This document shows, piece by piece, positions 7,890 through 20,750 of a stretch of DNA of 64,000 nt; positions within the stretch are counted from its first letter, which is position 1; every line of letters starts with the position of its first letter. A program made the position numbers and the translations under genes. Below the pieces are notes generated by a model. That model was not told where the DNA came from and ran no database searches. It worked only from the letters and a program-made list of their open reading frames with translations. The stretch is from DASWZN01 sp963841635 (lineage in GTDB: Bacteria; Acidobacteriota; Terriglobia; Bryobacterales; Bryobacteraceae), in assembly GCA_963841635.1 (NCBI GenBank), contig CAWJDO010000002.1, positions 248,001 to 312,000 of the forward strand, written 5' to 3'.

Positions 7890-10370
7890 TCAGGCTGACC
7901 GTCTGGTCAAACCGGCTCGCTTCGCGGGCTGTCGAAGGGTGCCAGGGCTGGCGTCCAGGACCGAGCGGACCTTGGCGGCGAGCACGTCTGGTGCGAACGG
8001 CTTCTGTAGGAATGCTTCTTCTTCCGGCAGCGGAGAAGAGACGTTCGAATCCGAGCGATAGGCATAGCCCGACATGTAGAGTATGCGGATGTCCGGTCGC
8101 GTTCGCCGCACTCGTTCCGCCAGCTCCCGGCCGCCAATCCCCGGCATTACGATGTCCGTGAGGATCAACTCCACCGAGTCATCGATCAGCGCTAGCGCTT
8201 CCCGTCCGTTGGCAGCGCTGAGGACGCGGTACCCAACGCCTTTGAGGATCTCCAGCGCCACCCTGCGCACCTCCGGCTCGTCCTCGACCACCAGAACCGT
8301 TTCATTGCCTGCCGATGGGTGGACCGCGCCTGCGGCGGGGGTACGCGCGGCGACCTCGCCATCCACGCTTGGGAGGTACACGCTGAACGTGGTGCCCTGG
8401 CCTAGCTCGCTCTCGACGCGAACGTGACCCCCGCTCTGCTGGACAATGCCGTATACGGTCGACAGCCCGAGCCCGGTGCCTTGCCCCGGGTGCTTGGTGG
8501 TGAAGAACGGCTCAAAAACATGAGCCAGATTGTCGGCGCTGATCCCAGCGCCTGTGTCCGTCACCGTCAGCAGCACATACTGCCCAGGCGGCAGTGGAAG
8601 CTCCGGCCCCGCCGTGACGTTCGAGGTGGCGATCGTCAGCTTTCCACCGGACGCCATGGCATCCCGGGCGTTAACCGCAAGGTTCAAGAGCACCTGATTC
8701 AACTGGCCGGCATCGGCCCGCACGCGGCGCAGGGACGGGTCAAGGCGCGCGATCACCTCTATGTTCTCGGAAATGAGGCGCCGCAGCATCTGCTCCGAGT
8801 CGGCAACCAGGGCATTGAAATCCAGAACTTGCGGCTGCAGCACCTGCCTCCGGCTGAAGGCCAGAAGCTGGTGCGTGAGCGCCGCGGCCCGGTCGCCGGC
8901 TTTGCGGATCTCGATGAGGTTCACGCGGCCGGGGTCCGTCTCAGCCATCGTTTCCAGCAGAAGCTCGCTGTAGGCGTTGATCACGGTGAGCAGATTGTTG
9001 AAGTCGTGGGCCACCCCCCCGGCGAGTCTGCCGACGCTCTCCAGTTTCTGGACCTGGCGATACTGCTCCTCGAGCGCGCGGTGGTCGGTCACATCCCTGC
9101 CGAGGCTCGCTGTCCCCAGAAATGTACCATCCGGATTCCGAAGCAGAGTGTTGTCCCATGCGATGAGCCGCCGGCGGCCATCGCATGTCAGGATCGAGTT
9201 CTCGTAATGGCGGGGCAGGTCGGGAACGGAGCCCTGCGCGGCGAGCATGGACCTCAGACCTTCCCGCTCCTTTTCGGGCACGCACTGGTCGAACCAGTCC
9301 TTGCCCAGCAGCTCCTCTCTCGACCACCCCGTCACCTGCAACATGTGCTCGTTGCAGAAAGTGATCCGGCCTTCGGCGTTCAGCATCACTGCGACCAGCT
9401 CGACCGTCTCCAGCAACTCCCGGAAACGCCGCTCGGATTCCCGGAACGCGTCTTCCGCGCGCTTGCGGTCCGTGATCTCGACCGTCGTGCCCCAGATCTG
9501 GCGGACGAACCCCTCCTCGAGGATCGCCGTGTGGTTTTGAAGAAAATGCCGGATGCTGCCGTCGGGCTGCGCCTTCCGGTACTCGATACCTCCACGCGTC
9601 GCCCGTTTAAGGCCTTGAGCGAACGTTCGCCACTCGGCCGGCTTCACAAGGTCACTCAGCGGCTTGCCGGTCACGTCGGAACTCCGGGAAAAGCCCAGCA
9701 CGCGCGCGAAAGCGTCGTTGCACTCGGAGACGTAGGCGGTCCGGTGGACCCTCCTGAGCTGCTCCCGGATCCCCAGTTTCACCGGAATCGGCTCGCGAAA
9801 CTCCAGGCACCAAACCGCTTCCCTGCTGTGCGAGAGAAACTCCCGGTAACGTCTCTCTCGCGCGCGCATGGCCTGCTGCGCCGCTCGCAGCGCACTGATA
9901 TCGCGCACAAAGCCGAAGGCCCGCTCCCGGCCGCCGCAGGACACATAATTGGCCGTGATCTCGATTGGGAACACCCTGCCCGCTGGGGTGCGGTGGCGCG
10001 ATTCGTATGCCAGCGAGCCGCTGGTCCGCAACTTCTGCCAGCGCGCGTTCCATTGCTGCTGCTCGGGCTCGGGGGCGAGATCGTAGATATGCATCGCGAG
10101 CAGTTCTTCACGGGAGTAGCCCAGTGAGCGGCATGCCGCCTCGTTCACGTAAACGAACCGTCCGTTCGGCTCCGCCCAGAAAACGCCGTCGGAAGCGTGC
10201 TCCAAGGCGTCTTGTGCGATCTGGGATTCCTGTTTCGTATCCGCAGAGAGGCCGATAGACACCGTTGTGGTCATCTGCAGAAGCCGCGGGGCGCGCTGAG
10301 CGAGCGGGCGAGGCCCGAGTTCCTGGAGAGTCTTCAGCACCACTTCACTCCTTGTCGTGCGAACCGTCAT
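7890..10370 (-). CDS. PAS-containing hybrid sensor histidine kinase
   Basis: The protein is about 826 residues from ATG 10370. It has three PAS domains (roughly residues 50-165, 170-305 and 310-435), the last two each ending in a DxTDxxx-type PAC tail. A HisKA dimerisation helix follows, with the phospho-accepting His in GGVAHDFNNLL near residue 453. Next come an HATPase domain with N box NLAVNARDAM and G boxes DTGAGIS and GTGLGLS, and a C-terminal receiver with its Asp in LILTDIVMPG near 738. No transmembrane segment is evident, so it should sense cytoplasmic cues. A GTG at 10451 would add 27 residues. No partner regulator is adjacent. Confidence 0.9.
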   Translation of the reverse strand: MTVRTTRSEVVLKTLQELGPRPLAQRAPRLLQMTTTVSIGLSADTKQESQIAQDALEHASDGVFWAEPNGRFVYVNEAACRSLGYSREELLAMHIYDLAPEPEQQQWNARWQKLRTSGSLAYESRHRTPAGRVFPIEITANYVSCGGRERAFGFVRDISALRAAQQAMRARERRYREFLSHSREAVWCLEFREPIPVKLGIREQLRRVHRTAYVSECNDAFARVLGFSRSSDVTGKPLSDLVKPAEWRTFAQGLKRATRGGIEYRKAQPDGSIRHFLQNHTAILEEGFVRQIWGTTVEITDRKRAEDAFRESERRFRELLETVELVAVMLNAEGRITFCNEHMLQVTGWSREELLGKDWFDQCVPEKEREGLRSMLAAQGSVPDLPRHYENSILTCDGRRRLIAWDNTLLRNPDGTFLGTASLGRDVTDHRALEEQYRQVQKLESVGRLAGGVAHDFNNLLTVINAYSELLLETMAETDPGRVNLIEIRKAGDRAAALTHQLLAFSRRQVLQPQVLDFNALVADSEQMLRRLISENIEVIARLDPSLRRVRADAGQLNQVLLNLAVNARDAMASGGKLTIATSNVTAGPELPLPPGQYVLLTVTDTGAGISADNLAHVFEPFFTTKHPGQGTGLGLSTVYGIVQQSGGHVRVESELGQGTTFSVYLPSVDGEVAARTPAAGAVHPSAGNETVLVVEDEPEVRRVALEILKGVGYRVLSAANGREALALIDDSVELILTDIVMPGIGGRELAERVRRTRPDIRILYMSGYAYRSDSNVSSPLPEEEAFLQKPFAPDVLAAKVRSVLDASPGTLRQPAKRAGLTRRSA

Positions 10371-11722
10371 GTCGCTTCGTGGCTCGCGCTGTTGCCGGCC
10401 ACTTGAGCGCCAAGACTGTATGCCCCGGCCGGACGCTTCGTCAGGGCGCACCTCAGAGCTCAGGTGTTACCCACTGCCGGCCGTCCGGGCTACCAAGTCG
10501 ACAGCCGACACAAAATCATTCTTCCACAAGTTTGTCTTAAACAAGAAAGAGAATGAACGTACTAGTACCAAAAACTTGGGGTAGTACCACCTCATCGGAG
10601 GCTTTATCGCCGTAGGTGCGGGTATCCGAGAGCCACAGCGCACGCCAATCATGGAGTTTCAGAGCCCCTCCTTCTATTAAATACAGAGGCTGGGTGCTAC
10701 CCACATTTGCGCACTACGGCTTGGAGGCGATGCGTCTTTCTGTGGATTGATGCTTAACGGGGTGGCACCAATAAGGTCCTGAGAGTCCCGTGACCATCAG
10801 GACTACTCGAACTACTTTTTTGGTCATGCCGATAGAACTTTCTTGAAAGACAGCGATTCCGGGCTTATAACTTAAAGGTAGAATTCTTAGATTGATACGG
10901 CAAGTATCTCCCCAATGCTGAAGGGCGTTGATTCCCGTGTCCAGCGGCGATCGTCACCGCCGCCCGGCTTCTGCTGCGGGGTTGGTAAGCGTTTGCCCGG
11001 AGCGGTACGGGGATCCAAAGTACCTTTGAGCCGGTCATACCGCACCCCCACCAAGGGGCGTAACATCGCCCGCACAAGCGGGCAACACTCCACGACCTTC
11101 CACCTGCCCGCCGGGGGGACGCACCACCTCTCGCAGAGCCGCACAGGAAGCTATGCAGCCCCCATTCGATGACAAGTTCGCTTCGCTCTTTTCGAAAGTT
11201 CTGACGAGGCTCACGCGGCCGGCCGACCAGGCCCGCAAGTCTTCACCTAAAATGCCCGCGCCTCGTGCAATCCGCTCCGTGCGACTCACCAGTCCTGCGG
11301 GTCGGATTCCTTTCCATCTCGCTTGTGCCGCGGGCGCAGCCGCGCCCGCAACGGGTTTGTTGTGGCACGTGCGGCTCTGGCCGCACGCACCTCTGACGCC
11401 GGCCTTCAGGAAGGGATGGCGGCAGAGTTCTTTCATCACCCTACGGATTCAAACGGTGGCCCAGGCGAGCATGCCCCTCGAGTGGGGAGGCTCGATCCGG
11501 CCGCCAAATGTGCCTGTATTGTTCCCCCGCCCTCGCACGGTTGGCGAGGGCCGCGCGTTCGGCCTGGCTCCCATGATCGGTTCGCGCTGGCACATCGCCG
11601 AACCGGAGGCCGCCGAACCGGTGCAATTCCTGGCCAACAGAAGCGATCTCCCGGCGTGCGCGTATCGCACGCGGTCCATGCTGTAGACGCGGCTCTGGGA
11701 GAGCCGGCAGGAGCGGCAGTTT
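10371..11722. other. Long non-coding stretch, low-GC first half
   Basis: About 1.35 kb without a supported gene. The part from 10500 to 10900 is clearly less GC-rich than its surroundings and probably holds the hybrid-kinase promoter. It contains the palindrome GTACTAGTAC near 10558 and an inverted repeat GTCCTGA/TCAGGAC at 10776-10782 and 10797-10803. From 10900 to 11320 frames are open but look unlike real proteins. Palindromic repeats occupy 11330-11386. The ribosome site for the next gene (GGAG) lies at about 11709. Confidence 0.5.
11330..11386. repeat. REP-like paired palindromes
   Basis: Hairpins at 11330-11349 (arms GCGGGCGC/GCGCCCGC, loop AGCC) and 11369-11386 (arms GTGCGGC/GCCGCAC, loop TCTG). 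The second is preceded by GTGGCAC, like the GTGGCGC lead of the copies at 38113 and 38936. It lies upstream of the TPR gene. Confidence 0.55.
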
Positions 11723-13297
11723 ATGAGAGAGCAAGAGAATTATCGTTTGCTGGCCGACGCAGCCGTTCTGCACCTGGAAGGCAAGCCGCAGGAAGCCCTC
11801 GAGGTATTGAAGCGCGCGGCGGAGGGTGCGGAAGACTTCACGGACCTGTTTGCGGCCATGGGCCTCATTCATTTCGAACTTAAACACTACGAAGCGGCGC
11901 TGGAATGCTACTCGAGGCTGCTCGATCTGGAGCCCCGGGAGAAGGCGGCGCTGTTCAATCAGGCGGTGTGCCTGGAGCGACTGGGCCGCTGGGGAGAATC
12001 GCGGGAGACCCACCGGGCCGTGCTTGCCGCCGATCCCGATAATGCCGAAGCGCACCTGGGACTGGGCTCCTGCCTGCTGCACCTGGGGCATTGCGAAGAC
12101 GCGCTCGCCGCGTTCGACGGCTGCCTGGGGCTGTCGCCGGGCCACAAGGCCGCACTGCTGGGCCGGGCCGTGGCGCTCCAGTTGGGCGGCCGGCTGGAAG
12201 AGGCCGTGACGGCTTACGGCGATGTGCTGGCGGCCGACCCCAGTTCGGAAGAAGCCATTTCGAACCTGATGGCCATCGGAGTCCAGCGCAAGGACGTTGC
12301 AGCGGTTCGTGAGAACGCCGAGCGGCTGCTCAGGATACGGCCACGCTCCGTTACGGCCCTGGCCGGTCTGGCGGCGGTTGCGTTTGCCAACGCCGAGTTC
12401 GAGCCGGCGGTCCTGTTCCTACAGGATTTGCTCAAGATGGCGCCCGAGGATGTCGAGGCTCGCTTTAACCTGGGCGTGGCGTACCAGAAACTGGGCCGCC
12501 CGGCGGAGGCCGTGGAGACCTACGAGCGAGCCGCGCAGCAGGATCCCAACTCGGTTCAGATCCAGTTCAATATCGGCCTCGCCTGCCAGCAGAAGGGCGA
12601 TTTCGAGCGCGCTGAAGCTGCCTACGAACGGGCCTTGGAGCTGTCTCAGGACCTCGACGCCGCACGCTGGAATCTGGCGCTGGTGCTCGAGCAGATGGAG
12701 CGGCCAGAGGAGGCCCAGCGGCTCTACCAGGAGCTGCTGGAGCGCGATCCGGCGTCGGTGGAAGCGTGCTTCCGGCTGGGCTACCTGCAGATCCAACAGG
12801 AGAACTACCGTGGTGCGGCGGACGCGTTCGCGGCCTGCTTGAAGTCGCGCCCTGCTTGGGTGGAAGCCAGGTTGAATCTGGCACTCGCGTACTTCAAGCT
12901 CGAGGAACTCGAGGCGTCGCGGCAGCAGTTTGAGGCGGTACTCGAGGCCAACCCGGAATCCATCGAGGCGCTGAGGGGCATCGCGGAGATCGCGGCCCTG
13001 AAGACGGACTATGCCGCCGCGCTGGACGCTTGCCGCCGCCTGATAGCCCTGGAGCGCGCCCCGGAGTATTTCTACAACGCCGGCCTGTTGTTCCATCGGG
13101 AGGGACTGCTCGAAGAGGCGTGCCGGTTTTACGAGCAAGCGCTGGCGGAAAAGCCGGAATTCCCCGAAGCATGCCTGAACCTGGGACACGCCCTGAGAGC
13201 GTTGGGGAAAGACAAGGAAGCCCTCCAATACTGGCGCAGCGCGCTCGAACTCAGACCCGAGCTGGCAGCCGGATACTTCAGCGGAAACGCGGCCTGA
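11723..13297 (+). CDS. Tetratricopeptide-repeat protein
   Basis: The protein has 524 residues and consists almost wholly of TPR units, about 14 in series, each of 34 residues with the usual A8/G-Y11/A20/P32 pattern (for example NLGVAYQKLGRPAEAVETYERA). There is no signal peptide or membrane segment, so it is probably a cytoplasmic scaffold; partners cannot be deduced. The ATG at 11723 is preceded by GGAG at suitable spacing. The gene stands alone between two non-coding stretches. Confidence 0.9.
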   Translation: MREQENYRLLADAAVLHLEGKPQEALEVLKRAAEGAEDFTDLFAAMGLIHFELKHYEAALECYSRLLDLEPREKAALFNQAVCLERLGRWGESRETHRAVLAADPDNAEAHLGLGSCLLHLGHCEDALAAFDGCLGLSPGHKAALLGRAVALQLGGRLEEAVTAYGDVLAADPSSEEAISNLMAIGVQRKDVAAVRENAERLLRIRPRSVTALAGLAAVAFANAEFEPAVLFLQDLLKMAPEDVEARFNLGVAYQKLGRPAEAVETYERAAQQDPNSVQIQFNIGLACQQKGDFERAEAAYERALELSQDLDAARWNLALVLEQMERPEEAQRLYQELLERDPASVEACFRLGYLQIQQENYRGAADAFAACLKSRPAWVEARLNLALAYFKLEELEASRQQFEAVLEANPESIEALRGIAEIAALKTDYAAALDACRRLIALERAPEYFYNAGLLFHREGLLEEACRFYEQALAEKPEFPEACLNLGHALRALGKDKEALQYWRSALELRPELAAGYFSGNAA

Positions 13298-13648
13298 GGC
13301 CGGAACGGCTCGCGGACCTCGTTCGGTCCCGCACCGCTGAGAGTGCCTCCGCTCCAAGAACCCGATTTTGAAATGCGGCGAGGCGCTCCGAGTGCTGTGT
13401 TGGGCGGCTGTGAACTGGCGCGCGAAGTAGGCTGATGCTCATTGAGCGGCACGGCGCCTCGCGGGGCAACTCCGGCGGAGCCCGGCTCCAATTGAAGGAG
13501 CTCCGCTCAGTCGCATCCATGTGCCCCGAAAAAGCGCACCTCTTGTCAATCGGCGCAGCTCGAGCCTCGGTTTCGGCCCGCGTCAACCCGAACCCGTTGT
13601 TGAGTTGCGGGCGCGTGCTTGAGGCAAGAGGTTCCGGGTTCAAGTCTC
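13298..13648. other. Intergenic, no feature seen
   Basis: About 350 bases between the TPR gene (plus) and the DUF2892 gene (minus). No frame looks like a real gene. A sequence resembling a tRNA T-loop (GGGTTCAAGTC near 13637) is present, but no stem can be formed around it. Confidence 0.5.
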
Positions 13649-13833
13649 TCAGGGTTTCACGCCCAGCTTGCGCAGGAAGGTCATGGCCGGGCACCAGTTG
13701 GTGAAGGCCGATTGGAACAGGTTCAGTCCTACGAAGGCGGTGAAGAGGTACCAATAGGGGCTGACCCAGTAGCCGAGCGCGAGGCTGGCCATCACAAACG
13801 CGCCCGCGAAGAGACGCAGGTAACGGTCGACGG

Positions 13834-13837
<4 letters not shown>
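13649..13837 (-). CDS. DUF2892 / YgaP-type inner-membrane protein
   Basis: The 62-residue protein has two hydrophobic helices (LFAGAFVMASLALGYWV and YLFTAFVGLNLFQSAF), the motif NWCPAMTFLRKLGVK and a short charged start. This is the DUF2892 family, often linked to rhodanese or efflux genes. Its ATG overlaps the RND gene's stop by four bases (ATGA, 13834-13837), so it is the last, translationally coupled gene of the TolC-HlyD-RND operon. In other bacteria the family accompanies heavy-metal or sulfur-stress genes; a role here is inference. Confidence 0.8.
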
Positions 13838-16986
<3,149 letters not shown>

Positions 16987-16990
<4 letters not shown>

Positions 16991-18219
16991 GGGCGCACCT
17001 CCACCGGCGCGCCGTCGGCAAGGGATGGCGGTGCGGGGAAGATCACCTGCTCGCCCGGATTCAAACCCGAGAGGATTTCGACGGAGTCCTGGGCGTGCTG
17101 GCCGAGGGTGACGAAGCGCGAGCGGGCGCGGCCGCCATCGGCCACGAAGACCGAGGCGAGCTGGCCTCGCTCGGTCACGGCGGCGACGGGTACGGCGAGC
17201 ACCTGGCGCGAGCCGAAGGCGAAGCGGGCGCGTCCGAAGAGGCCGGAGCGCAACTGTGCGATAGCCGGAAGATCGATCTTCACGATGAAGGAGCGGGAGG
17301 CGGCGTCGATGGCGGGAACGATTTCGGAGACCCGCCCTTCGATGGGCCGGCCGATGCCGTCGAGCACTACCGAGACCGGCTGGCCGCTGCGAATCAGGGG
17401 CAACTTCGATTCTTCGACCGTGGCTTCCAGGCGGTAGGCGCCTTCGCGCTCGATGGTGAGCAGGGGCGCGCCGGGGGCGGCCAGGACGCCGGGATCCACG
17501 CTCTTGGCGGTGACCGTTCCGGCGAAGGGCGCGGCGAGACGGGCGTAGCCGCGCATGATCTCGGCCGAGGCTACGGACTGGGCGGCCTGCGCGATTTTCG
17601 CGTCGAGCTGGGCGCGGCGGGCCACGGCCATCTGGTGCCCGGTCTGGGCCAGTTTCAGACGGGCGGTGGCCTCGTCGAATTCCTGGTTGGAGATGGAGTC
17701 CTTGTCGAACAGGTCCTTCATGCGCTTGTAAGTGGCCTGTGCCAGATTGAGGCTGGCCTGGGCGGCGGCGACGGCGTTGTCAGCCTCGGGCACCGCGCTG
17801 CGCGCCTCGGCCTCGGCGGCCTCGGCCTGGCGGCAGGCGGCATCGAGATCCCGCGCGTCGAGCGCGACCAGGAGCTGGCCTTCGCGGACGCGGTCGCCGG
17901 CGGCGACGGCCACCTCGCGGACGTAGCCCATCACCTTGCTCGAAATCACGGCCGACGTGCGGGCGCGAACGGTGCCGGTGGCCTCGTAGATGTTGGGCCG
18001 TGCGGCGGGGGTGGCCGCGATTACGCGGACGGCGACGGGCGCCGCCGGCGCGCTGGTTTCGCTAGGGGCGGGTGAGCCGCAGCCGGGGAGAAGGAGAGCG
18101 GCAGAAAAGAGCGTCGGCACGAGTGCCGACGCGGCACGCTGAAGCGTGCGCCAGGGGCCTGCCTGACGGTCGCGGCTCGGAGATGGGGGCCAGGTAGTCG
18201 GAGCTGCTAGGGTGCTCAT
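16987..18219 (-). CDS. RND periplasmic adaptor (HlyD/AcrA-type lipoprotein)
   Basis: This adaptor links the inner-membrane RND pump to the TolC channel. It is 411 residues from ATG 18219, which overlaps the TolC stop by one base (TAATG). A lipobox LLPGC puts the lipidated Cys at residue 47. The lipoyl/barrel-sandwich halves are visible (VSSKVMGYVREVAVAAGDRVREGQ is split by a long alpha-hairpin, residues about 120-195), followed by the return half (RLAAPFAGTVTAKSVDPG) and beta-barrel. Its signal region is unusually long and charged; residues about 24-37 are encoded by a REP-like repeat (18111-18149). Confidence 0.88.
18111..18149. repeat. REP-like palindromes inside the HlyD signal region
   Basis: A perfect 22-bp hairpin at 18111-18132 (arms GCGTCGGCAC/GTGCCGACGC, loop GA) and a 16-bp hairpin at 18134-18149 (arms GCACGCT/AGCGTGC). 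On the minus strand, TGGCGCACGC leads in, as in the copies at 38113 and 38936. The repeat is read in frame as residues about 24-37 of the adaptor, in the signal peptide. Confidence 0.65.
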
Positions 18220-19556
18220 TAGTTCAGTACCTCGGACTTGTCGGTGAGAGTTCCCGCGGCTAGTTCCAGGCTTACGGCGGCGAGGCGCTGGTCGTAGATG
18301 GCGGCCAGGCGGCGGTTGCGAGCCTCGAGCAGCGCGGTCTCGGTGCGGAGCAGGTCGGTCACATTGCTGAGACCTGTCTCGTAACGGTTCTTGGTAATGC
18401 GAAGGCTTTCTTCGGCCATGGAAACCGCGGCCTGGGCCACATCGATGCGCTCGGCGGCGGACCGGAAATCGGCGTAAGCGCGACGCACCTGGAGCCGGAC
18501 TTGCGAGGTGGCTTGGCGTTCCAGGGAGCGGACACGGTCCAGGCCGTAGGCAGCCTCGTTCATGCGGGCCCGGTCGGCGCCTCCGTTGAAGATATTCCAG
18601 CGCAGGCTGGCGGAAACCAACCAATTTGCACCTCCCCGGTCGGCGAAGGTCTGGCGGTCTGTTTCAAAGCTCGCGTGAAATCCCACCTGCGGCAGCAGGG
18701 CGGTGCGGGCCGCAGCCCCCTGGGTCCGGGCGAGGTCGGAGGCCAGTCGCGCCTCGTGCAACTCCGGCCGCGAGACGCCTGCCTGCTTCTCGTAGTCTTC
18801 CAGGGACTGCTGGCTCAGCGAAGCCGCCGTCAGGGGCGTCGTCAGGCTGTGCGATTCACTGAGGGGCAACCCCAGCGTCTCGTTCAGCGCGGCGAGGGCG
18901 ACGTCCATGTCGGCCTTGCGGCGGATCTGCTGCTCCCGCATGGCAGCCAGGTGCACCTTTATGGAAAGCACGTCGGCGTTGGTGGACATACCTGCCTCGC
19001 GGACGGCCTGGGCGCGGCTCAGATCCGCCTCGGCCGACCGCACTGCCTCATCCGCGACTTTAGCGCCCTCGGCGGCGAGCACAGCGCCGTGGTAGGCCCG
19101 GACGACGTTGGCGACGGCGTTCATCCTCGTGAGCCGCTCATCCTCGGCGCTGAGATCCCGGCCCAGCCTGGCGGTCCGGACGGCCAGCCGCGTCTGGCCG
19201 CCGTCATAAACAGGTTGATCCAGGGTAACTTGCGACTGGAAGTTGTCGAGAGCGGCAGGGCGGTTGAGCGAATCCAGGGCGAAGTTCGCGGCGGTGAACT
19301 GGTGCTGCGTCAAAAGAGAGCTGAAGACCACGACTGGATTGTTGCTGCGCAGCACCGATTCGGTGTAATTAAGCTTGGGTAGGTACCCGCTGTGAGCCTC
19401 GGTAATGCGCATCTCGGCGCCCTGCGTGGCGTCCCGGCTGGCCGCGACCGAGGGGTGGTTTTCCAGCGCCAGGCGCACGGCTTCCGTTATCGAGAGAGGG
19501 CTTTGGGCAGCCAGGGGCAAAACGGCGATCACGAATGAAGCCAACGTCTTCGGCAT
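18219..19556 (-). CDS. TolC-family outer-membrane efflux protein
   Basis: The product is 445 residues from ATG 19556, with a signal peptide (MPKTLASFVIAVLPLAAQ). Two OEP repeats follow, with the motif LTEAVxxALxxHP-like start (ITEAVRLALENHP) and long coiled-coil helices (RLTRMNAVANVVRAYHGAVLA is the first helix; YADFRSAAERIDVAQAAV a later one). An ATG at 19580 would place eight extra residues before the signal. It is the first gene of the tolC-hlyD-RND-DUF2892 operon. Upstream, GGAGGT and ACCTCC (19 bases between them, 19574-19604) could pair. Confidence 0.88.
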   Translation of the reverse strand: MPKTLASFVIAVLPLAAQSPLSITEAVRLALENHPSVAASRDATQGAEMRITEAHSGYLPKLNYTESVLRSNNPVVVFSSLLTQHQFTAANFALDSLNRPAALDNFQSQVTLDQPVYDGGQTRLAVRTARLGRDLSAEDERLTRMNAVANVVRAYHGAVLAAEGAKVADEAVRSAEADLSRAQAVREAGMSTNADVLSIKVHLAAMREQQIRRKADMDVALAALNETLGLPLSESHSLTTPLTAASLSQQSLEDYEKQAGVSRPELHEARLASDLARTQGAAARTALLPQVGFHASFETDRQTFADRGGANWLVSASLRWNIFNGGADRARMNEAAYGLDRVRSLERQATSQVRLQVRRAYADFRSAAERIDVAQAAVSMAEESLRITKNRYETGLSNVTDLLRTETALLEARNRRLAAIYDQRLAAVSLELAAGTLTDKSEVLN

Positions 19557-19927
19557 GTTACGGAGAATGATGCAGACCATTTACGGAGGTTACCAGCTTT
19601 TTCTCTGTCACCTCCCGGGAACCACTGCATCTTCGGCAATAGAGTCTTCAATATGCAAGCTGCGGTCCGGCACGCTGATGGCGTGAGGCTCACGGCCGCT
19701 TCCAGGGCCATGTGGTCGTGTGAGACCGGCCGCTCGACGATTCTGGAGCGTACGAACGGCAGAGTGAGAGCGCGCTCGGGCGGCAAAGTCGAGCTTGATC
19801 CACAGTACGCTGCTCAACCCGGCGGTCATTGAGACGGTGCTCTGTCCCGCCGCCGCGGCCGCAGCGGCACGGGCTAGCTACTTCGAACTCCGTGCGCGGT
19901 CCGATTCGGATGCGGAGCCCTCGTTCC
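19557..19927. other. Intergenic, operon promoter region
   Basis: About 370 bases between the TolC start and the response-regulator stop, both on minus. It must hold the efflux-operon promoter, but no consensus -10/-35 pair stands out. A short palindrome TCCGATTCGGA lies near 19900. No gene is seen. Confidence 0.4.
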
Positions 19928-20575
19928 TCACGAAATGACGCCTTTGCGCAGCGCGTACAGAATCAGCTCCGGAAAGCTGTGCAGGTTAAGCTTGTCCTGC
20001 AAGTTCCTGCGATGTGTGTCGACGGTGTAGAGGCTGAGGCCGAGCACCGCGGCAATGTCCTTATTCGATTTGCCCTCGGCCAGAAGCTGCAGGACCTCCC
20101 TCTCGCGTGGGGTCAGCAATTCATAGCTGTCTTCGACTCCCCGCGCCCTGACCTCCCGCACGTAGTCCTCGACCAAGACCTTGCTGATCTCCGGGCTGAA
20201 GAACGCCTTGCCTTCGCTTACGGCCTTGATGGCATCAATCAGATCGCCTTCGGCCGAATCCTTCAGCAGGTACGCCTTGGCCCCTGCCTTGAGGGCTCTC
20301 AGGACGTAGCCTTCGTCCGAGTGCATGCTCAGGATGACGATCGCGGTGTCCGGCAGTGCGGCATTGATCCGTTGCGACGCGTCGATACCGTTCAGATTCG
20401 GCATCGCAATGTCGAGGACGGCGACGTCCGGCTTGGCCGCCTCCGCCTGTGTGATCGCTTCCCTGCCGTCGGCGGCCTCGGCGACCACCGTGAACCCGGG
20501 CTGGCTCTCCAGCAACAGGCGCAGCCCCCTGCGCATTACAGTGTGATCATCCGCTAATAGAATGCGAATCGACAT
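19928..20575 (-). CDS. LuxR/NarL-family response regulator
   Basis: The protein is 215 residues from ATG 20575. The receiver domain begins SIRILLADDHTVMRRGL, the phospho-acceptor Asp lies in VAVLDIAMPN, and the switch Thr/Ser and Lys (AYLLKD) are present. The C-terminal LuxR helix-turn-helix is complete (LTPREREVLQLLAEGKSNKDIA, then VDTHRRNLQDKL). It should act as a dimeric transcription factor once phosphorylated by a NarX-type kinase. The kinase gene that overlaps its start survives only as a fragment. The downstream efflux operon on the same strand is a possible but unproven target. Confidence 0.92.
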   Translation of the reverse strand: MSIRILLADDHTVMRRGLRLLLESQPGFTVVAEAADGREAITQAEAAKPDVAVLDIAMPNLNGIDASQRINAALPDTAIVILSMHSDEGYVLRALKAGAKAYLLKDSAEGDLIDAIKAVSEGKAFFSPEISKVLVEDYVREVRARGVEDSYELLTPREREVLQLLAEGKSNKDIAAVLGLSLYTVDTHRRNLQDKLNLHSFPELILYALRKGVIS

Positions 20576-20750
20576 GATCGGCCCCGCTTTCCTGGCTGCC
20601 GCCGGGCGGCAGTTCCACCGCCAGCACGGTCCTGTTTCCGGGCTTGGAATGCACCTCGAACCGGCCTCCCACTCGAGTGACCCGCTCCTCCATCCCGAGC
20701 AGCCCGAGCCCTTTTGACTGCTGCGCATCGAAGGCGCCGGATCTGATCGT
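20547..20750 (-). pseudogene. C-terminal remnant of a NarX-type sensor kinase
   Basis: The frame ends FDAQQSKGLGLLGMEERV, then a GGRFEVHSKPGNRT stretch and VLAVELPPG. This is the G2/ATP-lid end of an HPK7-type HATPase domain (usually DDGxGFDxxxxxGLGLxGMxER). Upstream of about 20750 the frame loses all kinase character, and neighbouring frames show scraps only (up to about 20960). The remnant's stop lies within the start of the response regulator, the normal overlap for such pairs. The regulator is therefore probably without its cognate kinase. Confidence 0.65.

Noticed and set aside
11035..11439. 134-codon minus-strand frame in the long non-coding stretch
   Set aside because: Composition is Gly/Arg/Ala-rich, it crosses palindromic repeats, and no start site or family is evident.
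13620..13660. tRNA-like T-loop (GGGTTCAAGTC)
   Set aside because: No T-stem, anticodon stem or acceptor stem can be formed around it.
19574..19604. GGAGGT/ACCTCC stem as a regulatory hairpin before tolC
   Set aside because: The loop of 19 bases and six pairs could occur by chance, and the ribosome site it would mask is too far from either start.
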